A stretch of 64,000 nucleotides of DNA from Pseudogemmobacter faecipullorum (GTDB taxonomy: Bacteria; Pseudomonadota; Alphaproteobacteria; Rhodobacterales; Rhodobacteraceae). This document shows, in pieces, positions 8,123 to 17,319 of this stretch. A model generated the notes under the pieces. The model saw only the letters and a list, made by a program, of their open reading frames with translations, made no database searches and was not told where the DNA came from. The translations under genes were made by a program, and so were the position numbers. The stretch covers positions 1 through 64,000 of the forward strand of contig NZ_JACDXX010000014.1 of the NCBI RefSeq assembly GCF_020539525.1. The letters are read 5' to 3'. Within the stretch, counting starts at the first letter, position 1, and the number at the start of each line of letters is the position of its first letter.

Positions 8123-9217
8123 TCAGTAGCGCTCCAGCCAATGCGCGTAAGGCGCGGGCAGGGTGGCCCATGACGGGCGCTCGACCTGCAGCGCACGGGC
8201 GGCCTCATAAGCCCAGTGCGGATTGGCGAGATGGGCCTTGCCGACCATCACGACATCCAGCTCGGCATTGCGCACGGCGGCTTCGGCAACATCGGGGTAT
8301 CCAAAGCCCCAGGCGCTGGCGACCGGCAGGCCGGCCTCGTCCCGAATGCGTTTCGCAATCGGTCCCATGAAACCCTTGGTCGCCCAAGGGATCTGCGCCT
8401 GCGGGGTCGAGAAGCCGATGCTGACGCTCATGAAATCAAGGCCATCTTCTTTGAACTGACGGGTCAGGGTGACGGCCTCTTCCATGTCCTCATCCATGCT
8501 GCCGTTGAATTCGGTCACACCGAAGCGCATGGTCAGCGGGAACTTCTCGGGCCAGACCTCGCGCACGGCAGCCAGCGTCTCGCGCAGGAACCGGCTGCGG
8601 TTCTCGAAGTTGCCGCCGTAGGCGTCGGTGCGCTGGTTGGCGTCCTTCGAGAAGAAGCTCTGCGCCAGATAGCCATGGGCGAAGTGCAGTTCGAGCCATT
8701 CGAAACCGGCATCGAGCGCCCGGCGCGCCGCGGCGACGAAGTCGGCCTTCACGCGGGCGATGTCGTCCAGCTCCATTGCGCGCGGGGTGCGGGGCAGGTT
8801 GTTGCCAAAGGCAATGGCAGAAGCTGCGATGGTTTTCCAATAGCGCGGATCATCGGCGCTGATATGGTCGTCGCCCTCCCACGGGCGGTTCGCGTTGGCC
8901 TTCCGACCCGCATGGGCGATCTGAATGCCCGGCACAGAGCCATGCGCCTTGATGGCCTGAACCATAGGCACGAAGCCCTGGGCCAGCTCATCGCTCCAGA
9001 TGCCGAGGCAGTTCGGGGTGATCCGGCCCTCGGGGGCCACGGCCGTGGCTTCGACGATCACGAGGCCCGCACCGCCACGCGCCTGCGAGGCGTAGTTTTG
9101 CAGATGCCAGTCGGCGACCTGACCGTCAGTGGCGGAATACTGACACATCGGCGGCACAGCGATGCGGTTGCGCAGGGTTACGGATTTCAGGGTAAAGGGT
9201 TCAAACAGAACAGACAT
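8123..9217 (-). CDS. NADH:flavin oxidoreductase, Old Yellow Enzyme, YqjM class
   Basis: 364-residue TIM-barrel FMN enzyme. The N-terminal PPMCQYSATDG places C25 and Y27 at the positions typical of the thermophilic-like YqjM class, and ELHFAHGYL supplies the paired substrate-binding histidines. Also present are RFG and the C-terminal GKAHLANP near the FMN phosphate site. These enzymes reduce activated C=C bonds of enals, enones and nitro compounds with NAD(P)H. The physiological substrate is not evident. It is transcribed away from the small membrane protein gene (104-base gap, same strand) and is likely chromosomal backbone at the right flank of the accessory block. Confidence 0.9.
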   Translation of the reverse strand: MSVLFEPFTLKSVTLRNRIAVPPMCQYSATDGQVADWHLQNYASQARGGAGLVIVEATAVAPEGRITPNCLGIWSDELAQGFVPMVQAIKAHGSVPGIQIAHAGRKANANRPWEGDDHISADDPRYWKTIAASAIAFGNNLPRTPRAMELDDIARVKADFVAAARRALDAGFEWLELHFAHGYLAQSFFSKDANQRTDAYGGNFENRSRFLRETLAAVREVWPEKFPLTMRFGVTEFNGSMDEDMEEAVTLTRQFKEDGLDFMSVSIGFSTPQAQIPWATKGFMGPIAKRIRDEAGLPVASAWGFGYPDVAEAAVRNAELDVVMVGKAHLANPHWAYEAARALQVERPSWATLPAPYAHWLERY

Positions 9218-9321
9218 CTGACTTCCTGTAGATGGGATGTTCCAGATGTAGTCCCGATGGTCAGGACAGCAACTACGCGCCGGTCAAAGAAAAGGTGAGG
9301 GGCAGGGTGCCCCTGCCGGGT

Positions 9322-9549
9322 TCAGGATCTGCGGACCATAAAGCCGCCGATCAGCAGCATCACGGCGAATGCCATGACGGTCAGATAGATGAGACCTTCT
9401 TCGAAAAAGAGATGCCGGAAGTAGAGATAAATCAGGTCCGACTTGCACCCAGTGGTGTTCATCCCGCAGCCGAAACCGATGAGGTAAACATAGGCGAAAG
9501 TGGCGAGACCACCGACAATCAGCCCGACGACAATCAGAAACAGACCCAT
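9322..9549 (-). CDS. small two-helix membrane protein, unknown function
   Basis: 75 residues if started at ATG 9549, which has a good GGGAGG site upstream; a longer frame from 9597 adds a poor N-terminus. The protein has two hydrophobic helices (GLFLIVVGLIVGGLATFAYV and YLTVMAFAVMLLIGGFMV) separated by a loop with two cysteines (GCGMNTTGC), ending in basic residues RRS. I do not recognise the family. It lies upstream of the flavin oxidoreductase on the same strand. Confidence 0.55.
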   Translation of the reverse strand: MGLFLIVVGLIVGGLATFAYVYLIGFGCGMNTTGCKSDLIYLYFRHLFFEEGLIYLTVMAFAVMLLIGGFMVRRS

Positions 9550-9696
9550 GACCGTCCTCCCACGATCAGAAATCGGCAAGACATGGCGGTCTGGCAAGAA
9601 AAAACATCGCAGCTGGCGGTGAGTGCTGGCATCGACGTTGCTACCGGGCTTGAAGATCAGGTTACCGCGGTGCCTTGGAGGAAAGGTCTGAGGATG

Positions 9697-9744
9697 GAGC
9701 CGCTGTTATAGAAAATTTTTGAAAATTGTCTATAACAGCGGCTC
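9697..9744. repeat. long perfect inverted repeat, hairpin of 16 plus 6 pairs
   Basis: GAGCCGCTGTTATAGA (9697-9712) is exactly inverted at 9729-9744. After one mismatch the loop also pairs (AATTTT with AAAATT, 9714-9719 and 9722-9727) leaving a two-base turn. There is no T-tract on either side and it is not next to a 3' end, so it does not look like a normal terminator. It could be a palindromic insertion unit, a recombination site or a relic of transposon ends. Confidence 0.7.
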
Positions 9745-10040
9745 TCTTCGATGCTGGCCGCACACACCGTTTGAGTCTCAGCTAAGGCCCAACGCGGCTG
9801 TGAGATAGCCCGGATGTAAGGGTAAAAAGCTCGAACCTGGCATCCTGCAGATGAGACAGTCCTGGTGGCGATCAGCCTGTGATGCTCATGATAGCGCCGA
9901 TATCGAACTCAGAGCAGTGCCGATGAATGGCAGCGCCGGGACAAGCTATCAGAATGGGGATACTGGCGCGCTGAAAGAGCTCAGATGACATTGCAGAGCT
10001 GCGCTGAAATCGCATGCTAACTCATTGAATTTTATAAACC

Positions 10041-10117
10041 TGGCAAAATATCGATATCATTTTGGCAATTTAGCTCATCATCTGGCAAAATAGCACTTTG
10101 TTTTACACTGGCGAAGC
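10041..10117. repeat. four short phased repeats, TGGCAAAATA-like
   Basis: TGGCAAAATA at 10041, TTTGGCAATT at 10061, TGGCAAAATA at 10083 and TGGCGAAG at 10109 recur every 20-26 bases, about two helical turns, in the same orientation in an AT-rich tract. Spacing and orientation resemble arrays of transposase-binding sites inside ends of Tn7/Tn5053-like elements, which would fit the solitary TniQ gene 2 kb away. The match is by pattern only; no terminal TGT/ACA end was identified. Confidence 0.4.
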
Positions 10118-10281
10118 ATGGATCATAATTCCCTATATATGTGAAAGGCTTAGCCAAATGTATGATTTTGACTAAGCGGATTCGCATAATATGAATTATG
10201 TCACGAATTATAAAATTACAGACGAGTTCTGCCCTCCAGCCTTTCGCCTGATTCCGCGCGCACTCCCGGGCGAAACAGCCT

Positions 10282-11649
10282 TTATTCCGCAGCGCGGACC
10301 TGGCTGCGGCCGAGGTGTTTGGCCTCGTACAAGGCGCGGTCCGCGGCTTCGGTCAGGCGCAGGAAATCCGGCTCGCCGCTGAATTCGGCCACGCCGATTG
10401 AGGCTGTCATGATGATGGATGTGCCGTCTTCCAGATGCAGCGGCCGGTTACGCAGCGCCGCCAGCAGCTGCTCACCGAAGCTTCGTGCCTCGATCAGATC
10501 CATTTCGGCAAGCGTGACCAGAAATTCCTCGCCGCCGTAGCGGAAGACAAAATCCCCGACCCGCGCGCTCTCGGCAATCACCTGCACACAATGGCGCAGT
10601 GCGAGATCGCCGACCGCATGGCCATAGCGGTCATTGACCGCTTTGAAATGGTCGATATCGACCAGCGCCACCGAAAATTTATGGCGCCTTTTGCGGGCCG
10701 TCTCGACCTCACGGGTCAGGATCGTATCCATAAAACGCCGGCTGAGCACGCCGGTCAGCGCGTCATGCCCGCCCTCAATCCGCGCGGCCGCACTGAAGCA
10801 TTCCGCAACCAGCGCGCGGATCCGGGCCGCCTCATCATTCAGGCGCTGCAGCAGCAGCCGCAGATCCCCGCCGCGCCGGATCGCGGGCAGGATCTCGGCA
10901 TCGATGCGCTCCATCACCCGTCTGGCGCGCTCGATCTCATGGGTGCCCTCAAAAATGACATCGCCGCGATGGCTGAGCCAGAGGCCGAATTCCGAGCTGC
11001 GCATATCGCTGAGCCGGTCGAGCTGGTCGCCGGTGGCAATCACATACATTGCCTCCTGGAGCCATTCCGCCATGGCAGCGCGTTGGGCCTCGCGCTCCTG
11101 GGACATGTTTTTCCCCAGCGAAAACAAGCGGAATGCCTCGGCGCTGCGGTCATTCTGACGGCTTTTCTCGACATAGGCGGTGTTCATAATATCAATGGCG
11201 ATGCTGAGTGTCGCGACGGCGGCCCGCAGCATCGCGCTCTGATCCGCGTCGCTATATCGCCCGGCGGCAGCGGCAATCAGCCCGTCAATCATCAGGCGCA
11301 GGGCACGGGTCACCAGCTTGAGCGGCAGGCCGATCCGTGAATGCACCGCGCCGACATGCAACTGAACTTCCGCCATCTGCTGAAAATCCGGCGCGGCATC
11401 CGCCGGGAACAGGCCTGTCAGCCAGCGCCTCAGCGCCCCGGCCAGCCGGTCTGCGACCAGATCCTGCGACAGAAAATCCCGTGCATCCGGGTCTTTGCCG
11501 AGTTCGCTGTAGAAATTCTCCACAAGCTCGGGCGCCTTATCCGCCACCAGGGCAGAGAGCGAGCGGCGCACCGGCGGGGTCAGCGTGCTCTGCAGCCTTG
11601 CCCACTCATTGCTGAGCAGTTCTTTATCCCATTCACTCAAGCTTGCCAT
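10282..11649 (-). CDS. globin-coupled sensor diguanylate cyclase (DosC-like)
   Basis: Makes cyclic di-GMP in response to a heme-bound gas. The N-terminal globin domain (about 1-160) has the proximal-histidine motif VGAVHSRIGLP (H103) and a tyrosine in ENFYSEL (Y47) where DosC has its distal ligand. A helical middle segment leads to a GGDEF domain with active-site RYGGEEF and an intact inhibitory I-site RVGD five residues before it, so product inhibition is expected. ATG 11649 is used; the frame could extend to 11748, but that part (basic, Arg-rich) looks non-coding. It is a single gene between the AT-rich stretch and the transporter operon. Confidence 0.88.
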   Translation of the reverse strand: MASLSEWDKELLSNEWARLQSTLTPPVRRSLSALVADKAPELVENFYSELGKDPDARDFLSQDLVADRLAGALRRWLTGLFPADAAPDFQQMAEVQLHVGAVHSRIGLPLKLVTRALRLMIDGLIAAAAGRYSDADQSAMLRAAVATLSIAIDIMNTAYVEKSRQNDRSAEAFRLFSLGKNMSQEREAQRAAMAEWLQEAMYVIATGDQLDRLSDMRSSEFGLWLSHRGDVIFEGTHEIERARRVMERIDAEILPAIRRGGDLRLLLQRLNDEAARIRALVAECFSAAARIEGGHDALTGVLSRRFMDTILTREVETARKRRHKFSVALVDIDHFKAVNDRYGHAVGDLALRHCVQVIAESARVGDFVFRYGGEEFLVTLAEMDLIEARSFGEQLLAALRNRPLHLEDGTSIIMTASIGVAEFSGEPDFLRLTEAADRALYEAKHLGRSQVRAAE

Positions 11650-11791
11650 CGGTATCCCAAAGCCGGTCGGCCGCTGGAAAAACCGCCGCCGTTGCCCGGC
11701 CTCTCTATCCGCTCGGCGGCGGGAGAGCAATTGACGCTGCAGCGACAAAGCGCTGAGCCTGCCTGCGGCAGAGGGCCGGTCCTCCTGGTCT

Positions 11792-12604
11792 CTATTTGCC
11801 CATTCCGGCGGTCTCAGACCCGCCCCGGGTCAGGTAATAGGCGATCAGAATCGGCAGGAAGGTTGCGATGAAAACCACGATGGCAACCACATTGGTCACC
11901 GGGCGCTGACGGGGGCGGACCAGTTCATTGAGCATCCAGATCGGCAGGGTCGATTGCTGACCGGCGGTGAAAGTGGTTACGATCACCTCATCAAAGGACA
12001 GGGCAAAGGCCAGCATCCCCCCCGCCAGCAGGGCTGATCCCAGATTGGGCAGCAGCACATAGCGGAAGGTCTGGAACGCATTGGCGCCGAGATCGGCTGA
12101 AGCCTCGAGGATCCCGCCCGACAAGCGGCGCATCCGCGCCACCGCATTATTATAGACGATGACGATGCAGAAGGTGGCATGGCCCAACAGGATGGTCCAG
12201 ACCGAGAAGGGAATGCCCATCATGCCAAAGGCCGAGCGCAGGCTCATGCCGGTGATCACCCCCGGCAGAGCAATCGGCAGCAGGATCAGCAGGGTGATCT
12301 GATTGCGGCCAAAAAAGCTGGCCCGGCTCATGGCGGCGGCGCAGAGCGTGCCCAGCACCATGGCCATCGCAGTGGAAATCGCCGCGACCTTCAGCGACAG
12401 CCAGAGCGGCGGCCATATATCGGGGCGCTCATACCAGGCCACGGCGAACCATTTCGTGGTCAGGCCTGGCGGCGGAAACTGATAGGTTTTCTCTTCGGTG
12501 GTGAAAGCATAAAGGAAAATCAGCAGGATCGGCAGATGCAGGAACAACAGGCCCAGCAGGGCACCGATGCGCAGCAGAACGGAGGGGCGCTCAGAGGGCA
12601 TCAA
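11792..12604 (-). CDS. ABC transporter permease, PotC-type
   Basis: 270 residues, six predicted membrane helices, and the permease EAA loop [21 protein letters not shown] that contacts the ATPase. It belongs to the binding-protein-dependent permeases of polyamine or opine-type importers and is the last gene of a four-gene operon. Its start overlaps the end of the preceding permease gene by 14 bases, implying translational coupling. Confidence 0.9.
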   Translation of the reverse strand: MMPSERPSVLLRIGALLGLLFLHLPILLIFLYAFTTEEKTYQFPPPGLTTKWFAVAWYERPDIWPPLWLSLKVAAISTAMAMVLGTLCAAAMSRASFFGRNQITLLILLPIALPGVITGMSLRSAFGMMGIPFSVWTILLGHATFCIVIVYNNAVARMRRLSGGILEASADLGANAFQTFRYVLLPNLGSALLAGGMLAFALSFDEVIVTTFTAGQQSTLPIWMLNELVRPRQRPVTNVVAIVVFIATFLPILIAYYLTRGGSETAGMGK

Positions 12605-13529
12605 ACGCCCCCGCTTTTTTCGCCAGCCCGAGATAGACCAGCATGATCAGGATCGGCACCACGGCAAAGGCGGCGGCAAGCGGGATATTTCCGGCGGTGC
12701 CCTGCAGCTGATAGACCGCCATGCCGATGAAATTCGCCGAATTTCCGACGATCTGCGGGATGATGTAATCGCCCAGCGTCAGCGAAAAAGTAAAAATCGA
12801 GCCGGCGATCACCCCAGGCAGAGCCAGCGGCAGGATCACCCGGCGCAGGGTCTGGGACTGTGTGGCACCCAGATCGGCCGAGGCCTCCAGCAGCGAGGCG
12901 GGCACCCGTTCCAGCGCCGCCTGCATCGGCAGGATCATATAGGGCAGCCAGACATAGACGAAGACCATGAAAGTGCCGAGCGGTGAGGTCGAGAGCGAGG
13001 AGCTGCCGATTACCGGCATCGATAACAGCCCGTCGATCACGAAGGAGGTGCCACTCGCTCCGGCAGCCCAGCTGAGGATGCCCTCTTTGGCGAGGATCAG
13101 CTTCCAAGCGTAGACCTTCACCAGGTAGCTTGACCACAAAGGCAGCATCACCCCGAGGTAGAAGACCGCCTTCCAGGGCCCGCAGGCAAAGCGGGCGGCG
13201 TAAAAAGCAACCGGAAAGGCGATAAATGCGCAGGCCAGGGTAACCGCCGCCGCCATCAGCACCGTACGCAGCAGGATATCGAGATTTTGCGGCCGGAACA
13301 GCTCGGCATAGGTTTTCAGCGTCAGTTCTTCGCGCACCATTCCCGAGAATTCATCGATCGAGTAAAAGCTCTGCAGCAGCAAAGCCGCGAGCGAGCCGAG
13401 ATAAATGATCCCGAGCCAGAGCAGCGGTGGCAGCAGCAGCAGGAACAGCAACAGCCCCGGCCTGCGCCAGAACAACCCGGTCAGGCGGTCAGCGCTGGTG
13501 CGGGCGGGAAAGATCGCGGGGCTGGTCAT
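12591..13529 (-). CDS. ABC transporter permease, PotB-type
   Basis: 312 residues with about six membrane helices and the EAA loop [19 protein letters not shown] near residue 215. The N-terminal extension (about 30 residues, basic) is cytoplasmic. It pairs with the downstream PotC-type permease to form the channel. The ATG overlaps the ATPase stop by four bases (ATGA). Confidence 0.9.
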   Translation of the reverse strand: MTSPAIFPARTSADRLTGLFWRRPGLLLFLLLLPPLLWLGIIYLGSLAALLLQSFYSIDEFSGMVREELTLKTYAELFRPQNLDILLRTVLMAAAVTLACAFIAFPVAFYAARFACGPWKAVFYLGVMLPLWSSYLVKVYAWKLILAKEGILSWAAGASGTSFVIDGLLSMPVIGSSSLSTSPLGTFMVFVYVWLPYMILPMQAALERVPASLLEASADLGATQSQTLRRVILPLALPGVIAGSIFTFSLTLGDYIIPQIVGNSANFIGMAVYQLQGTAGNIPLAAAFAVVPILIMLVYLGLAKKAGAFDAL

Positions 13530-14512
13530 GGCTCCTCCATCACATTCAGCGCCGCACGCTCAAAGCTCAGGCTGACCTGCATACCTTCGGCCGGAACCGG
13601 CTGACCCGCGGGCACAAAGGCGGCCAGCTGGGTGCCTGCAGCCTCAATCATCACCCGCGTGCCTGAACCGAGGTAGCGCAGCGCTGTCACCGCGCCGCTG
13701 AGGGCGCCGCTTTCACCAAGACGGATCTGTTCCGGCCGGATCGAGGACCAGCGCGCCGGACCTCCCAGCTGTTGGGTCAGCGCCGGCGGCAGCAGATTGG
13801 ACGAGCCGACGAAATCGGCCACAAACCGGGTGCGGGGCTGGTTGTAGATCTCGGCCGGGCGGCCGATCTGGGCGATCCGGCCCTGCGAGAAGACCGCGAG
13901 CCGGTCCGCCATCGACAGGGCCTCATGCTGGTCATGGGTGACAAAGACAAAGGTCAGGCCAAGACGCTGCTGCAGAGCCTTCAGCTCATCCTGCATCGCC
14001 TCGCGCAGCTTAAGATCCAGCGCCCCGAGCGGCTCATCCAGCAGCAGAACCCTGGGCCGGTTCACCAGGGCGCGGGCAAGGGCCACGCGCTGGCGCTGGC
14101 CACCGGAAAGCTGACCGGGTCTGCGGCTGCCGTAATCGGCGAGCTTCACGAGGTCGAGCATCGCCTCGGCCTGGTCATTGCGGGCGCGACGGCCCAGGCC
14201 TTTGACCATCAGCCCATAGGCAACATTCTCACGCACCGACATATGCGGAAACAGCGCATAATCCTGAAAGACCGTATTCACATTGCGCAGATGCGGCGGA
14301 ATGCGCGAGACATCCTCGCCGAAAATGCGGATCGCGCCGCTGTCGGGCTGTTCAAACCCCGAGATCAGGCGCAGGCAGGTGGTTTTGCCCGAACCCGAGG
14401 GGCCGAGCATTGCGAAAAACGACCCCTCCTCGATCTGCAGATCGACATCGTCCACCGCTTTCACAGCGCCGAAATGACGCGAGGTTTTCACGAATTCAAC
14501 AGCAATGGCCAT
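13526..14512 (-). CDS. ABC transporter ATP-binding protein, PotA-type
   Basis: 328 residues. Walker [10 protein letters not shown] (about 38-46), signature LSGGQRQR, Walker [13 protein letters not shown] and H-loop THDQ are all intact. A C-terminal TOBE-like domain (about 245-328) is typical of the spermidine/putrescine/iron subfamily. It powers the importer formed by the two permeases and the upstream binding protein. It follows the binding-protein gene after 122 bases. Confidence 0.93.
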   Translation of the reverse strand: MAIAVEFVKTSRHFGAVKAVDDVDLQIEEGSFFAMLGPSGSGKTTCLRLISGFEQPDSGAIRIFGEDVSRIPPHLRNVNTVFQDYALFPHMSVRENVAYGLMVKGLGRRARNDQAEAMLDLVKLADYGSRRPGQLSGGQRQRVALARALVNRPRVLLLDEPLGALDLKLREAMQDELKALQQRLGLTFVFVTHDQHEALSMADRLAVFSQGRIAQIGRPAEIYNQPRTRFVADFVGSSNLLPPALTQQLGGPARWSSIRPEQIRLGESGALSGAVTALRYLGSGTRVMIEAAGTQLAAFVPAGQPVPAEGMQVSLSFERAALNVMEEP

Positions 14513-14634
14513 ACGCTATCCCGAGGCAAAAGGGGCGGCCTGCCCTCACGGCGCGGACAGATCCGCAGGCCGGCCCGCAGGCAGGGCGAAAGCCGGGCTG
14601 ACCCCGCCCGGAGGCAGGGTCAGATGTTGCGCGC

Positions 14635-15792
14635 TCAGCGTCCGCCGATGACCCCGATGTAATCCGAGACCCAGCGGTAATAGGGTACACAGGCCCCCTC
14701 ACCCTGCGCGCAGTTCGAGACCGGGGTGGTCCAGAAGCGGATCTTCTCAAAATCATCGAGGCCGTTCCGGGTGCAGATCTCGGGGGTCAGCATGCCGCGC
14801 TTATCAGTGCAGGCGGCCAGAACGCTGGGATTGGCGCCGAACCAGACCGCCAGGTCAGACTGCAGGTTTGAGGACAGCTGGTGATCAAACCACATATAGG
14901 CGCAGTTCGGGTTTTTCGCATCGACATGCAGCATTGAAGTATCGGCCCAGCCGGTCGCACCCTCTTTCGGGATCACGCTGGCCACCGGCACATTCTCGGC
15001 CTGCAGCAGATTGACCATGAAGGGCCAGGAACCCGAAGCGACAATGCCCTCATTCTTGAAATCATCCATCTGGATGAAAGCATCATGCCAGTAACGGCTG
15101 GTCAGCTCGCGCTGGCCTCGCAGCAGATCCAGCGCCGCCGCATATTGCTCTTCATTCAGCTCATAGACCGAGGTGATGCCCAGTTCCGGCCTGGTCTCCA
15201 TCAGATATTGCGCCGCATCAGCGACATAGATCGGCCCGTCATAGGCCTGGACCCGGCCCTTGTTGGATTTGCCATCGGGCAGGGTCTGCTCCTCAAACAC
15301 CACATTCCACGAGCTGGGCGGTTCCTTGAACACTTCGGTGTTATACATCAGCACATTCGGCCCCCACATATAGGGCACGCCGTAATGCACCCCATTGACC
15401 GTATGCCAGGGCGCATCTTTCAGCCGGTCATCCACCTCTTTCCACGAGGGGACCAGGTCGATATTCACCGGCTGCACCCGGCCGCCGGCGATCAGCCGCA
15501 GCGAGGCATCGCCCGAAGCGGTGACAAGATCGAAACCGCCCTCATTCATCAGCGCGACCATCTCATCCGAAGTGGCGGCGGTCTTGACCGAGACTTTACA
15601 GCCGGTCTTTTCCTCAAAGCCGGTCACCCAGTCAAAGGCCTTGTCGGTTTCGCCGCGCTCAATATAGCCCGCCCAGGCGACGATCGAGAGTTTGCCCTCG
15701 CCCGGACCGAGTTCAGAGATTTGCGCCATCGCAGGCGTCAGCGCGGTCAGAACAGACAGCGCCGTCGTGCAGATCAGTTTCAGGCTGGTCAT
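14635..15792 (-). CDS. extracellular substrate-binding protein, PotD/PotF-like
   Basis: 385 residues from ATG 15792 (GGGGAG upstream); a longer frame from 15957 is rejected because the signal peptide (TALSVLTALTPAMAQ) starts here. The mature protein begins near ISELGPGEGKLSIVAWAGYI, typical of polyamine-type periplasmic binding proteins. It has three or more cysteines near the C-terminus, unusual for PotD. The ligand cannot be told from sequence; a polyamine or related amino compound fits the PuuB-like oxidase in the neighbouring divergent cluster. Confidence 0.9.
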   Translation of the reverse strand: MTSLKLICTTALSVLTALTPAMAQISELGPGEGKLSIVAWAGYIERGETDKAFDWVTGFEEKTGCKVSVKTAATSDEMVALMNEGGFDLVTASGDASLRLIAGGRVQPVNIDLVPSWKEVDDRLKDAPWHTVNGVHYGVPYMWGPNVLMYNTEVFKEPPSSWNVVFEEQTLPDGKSNKGRVQAYDGPIYVADAAQYLMETRPELGITSVYELNEEQYAAALDLLRGQRELTSRYWHDAFIQMDDFKNEGIVASGSWPFMVNLLQAENVPVASVIPKEGATGWADTSMLHVDAKNPNCAYMWFDHQLSSNLQSDLAVWFGANPSVLAACTDKRGMLTPEICTRNGLDDFEKIRFWTTPVSNCAQGEGACVPYYRWVSDYIGVIGGR

Positions 15793-16298
15793 CGTCACTC
15801 TCCCCTTGGTAATCCCGGGCTGGGCCGGATCAGGCTGCAGCTGCATTTCACAGTCTTGTGAGGCGAGCCTAGGCGAGGCGATGACTTTCGCAAAAGTAAA
15901 TTTATGCGGGCTGAATTCGTTTTTTCCAATGCCGCTGGCGCGCCCCTCCCCCGGCATCAGTGGCGGCTGAAACCCGCGCCAGAGAGGGCAGCCTGACAGG
16001 GCAGAAAACTGCTGTGCTGGCGCAGGTCAGATAGCATCCGCGCAGGGGCCACAGCTGGCCTGTGCTTTTACCCGGCCCCATCGGGCAATGGCTGGCGCGC
16101 CGCAGCCTGCAGCCTGTACTCGGGGCGGATCCCACAGCGCATTGAGGATGTGACCGCCTGGCGCAGATCCTGTAAGGGCGGGGCCGGTCCGCCGGGGCCC
16201 TGCAGAACAACCTCCCGTTACTGCCCCTTGCCTCCGCCGGGCCGCCAGGCGCATTCTGTTGGCGCTACAACATGGGGCCACGCCAGGGTGAGAATGCG
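15793..16298. promoter_or_regulatory. divergent control region between transporter operon and LysR gene
   Basis: 506 bases separating the divergently transcribed binding-protein gene and LysR-type regulator. Such an arrangement commonly holds the LysR operator and both promoters. I could not define a reliable operator or promoter boxes here, and the small frames inside lack support. Confidence 0.45.
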
Positions 16299-17207
16299 AT
16301 GGAACTGAAATGGCTGGAAGATTTCCTCAGCCTGGCGGCGCATCGCAGCTTTTCGCGGGCCGCAGAAATGCGGTCAGTCACCCAGCCCGCCTTCAGCCGC
16401 CGTATCCGTTCGCTTGAGATCTGGCTGGGGGCGGAACTGTTCAACCGCACCAGCTATCCGGTTACCCTGACCCAGGAGGGCCGGGCCTTTCGCGAGACCG
16501 CCGAGGAAGCGGTGCGGCTGCTTTATCAGAGCAAGGCCAGCCTGCAGGGGCTGGGATCGGGGCAGCTGCCCCAGGCCAGCTTCGCCCTGACCGCCCTGCA
16601 TACGCTCAGCACCACCTTTGTGCCGCGCTGGCTGACCGGATTGCGCGCCGAGATCGGGCCGGTCGGCAGCCGGGTGCTGCCGGAAAATTTCGCCCTCTGT
16701 CTGCAGGCCCTGGCCGAGGGCGGCTATGATTTTTTCCTGACCTTCCATCACCCGAGCGTGCCCCTGCCGCTCGATCCGCAGCGTTTCCCGCATGCGCGGG
16801 TTGGCGCAGATCAGCTGGTGGCAGTGGCCGAGGCGGGCCAGCTGGCGGCATGGCGGGCCGCGGCTGGCCCCCTGCCGATGCTGCACTATTCGCGCGGCTC
16901 ATTCCTCGGCCTGCTGACCTCGGTTGCCCAGAGCCTGCCCGGCGCCCCTGCCACCCAGGTGGTGCATGTGAATGAGAATTCGATTGCCGAGGCGATGCGC
17001 TCAATGGTGCTCGAAGGCCATGGCGTGGCCTGGCTGCCCGAGGCGCTGATCAGCGCTGATCTGGCATCGGGGCGTCTGGAACGGGTCGCCCCTGCCCTGC
17101 CCATGGAAATTCGTCTCTATCGTAATGCGGAAAGGGCGCGGCCAATCGTTGAGAAAGTCTGGAGCGTGGCCAGCCGGGACTCCAGGGGTTATGCTGAAAC
17201 GGCATAG
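16299..17207 (+). CDS. LysR-family transcriptional regulator
   Basis: 302 residues. The winged helix is at the N-terminus (MELKWLEDFLSLAAHRSFSR and ...SVTQPAFSRRIRSLE), followed by a substrate-binding domain. ATG 16299 follows AGGGTGAG; the frame opens at 16272 but the conserved MELKWL start fits the family. It is divergent from the PotABCD-type operon and just upstream of the glutamate-synthase-like gene, so it probably controls one or both. Confidence 0.92.
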   Translation: MELKWLEDFLSLAAHRSFSRAAEMRSVTQPAFSRRIRSLEIWLGAELFNRTSYPVTLTQEGRAFRETAEEAVRLLYQSKASLQGLGSGQLPQASFALTALHTLSTTFVPRWLTGLRAEIGPVGSRVLPENFALCLQALAEGGYDFFLTFHHPSVPLPLDPQRFPHARVGADQLVAVAEAGQLAAWRAAAGPLPMLHYSRGSFLGLLTSVAQSLPGAPATQVVHVNENSIAEAMRSMVLEGHGVAWLPEALISADLASGRLERVAPALPMEIRLYRNAERARPIVEKVWSVASRDSRGYAETA

Positions 17208-17319
17208 ACCGGACGGCAACGGCATTGGTCCTGCGTCCGAGGGAAGATTAGAAGCAGGCTGATTGCCCGGTCGGGGCCTCGGGGCCTGGCAGGGGAGCGC
17301 GTTCAGAAAGGTCCGCAGC

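Larger units (their letters stand above)
9550..10281. other. gene-free, AT-rich stretch at the edge of the accessory region
   Basis: About 730 bases without a convincing gene. It contains the 9697-9744 hairpin and, from about 10,010 to 10,215, sequence far more AT-rich than the rest of the window, with phased TGGCAAAATA-like repeats. A 63-codon plus-strand frame at 10,191 runs into the antisense of the cyclase gene and is not credible. The base composition suggests acquired DNA. Confidence 0.6.

Noticed and set aside
8216-9298. 360-codon frame antisense to the Old Yellow Enzyme gene
   Set aside because: A shadow frame caused by high GC; the minus strand has all the catalytic motifs.
10191-10382. 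63-codon frame starting in the AT-rich region
   Set aside because: It runs into the antisense of the cyclase gene and becomes Arg/Gly-rich there; not credible.
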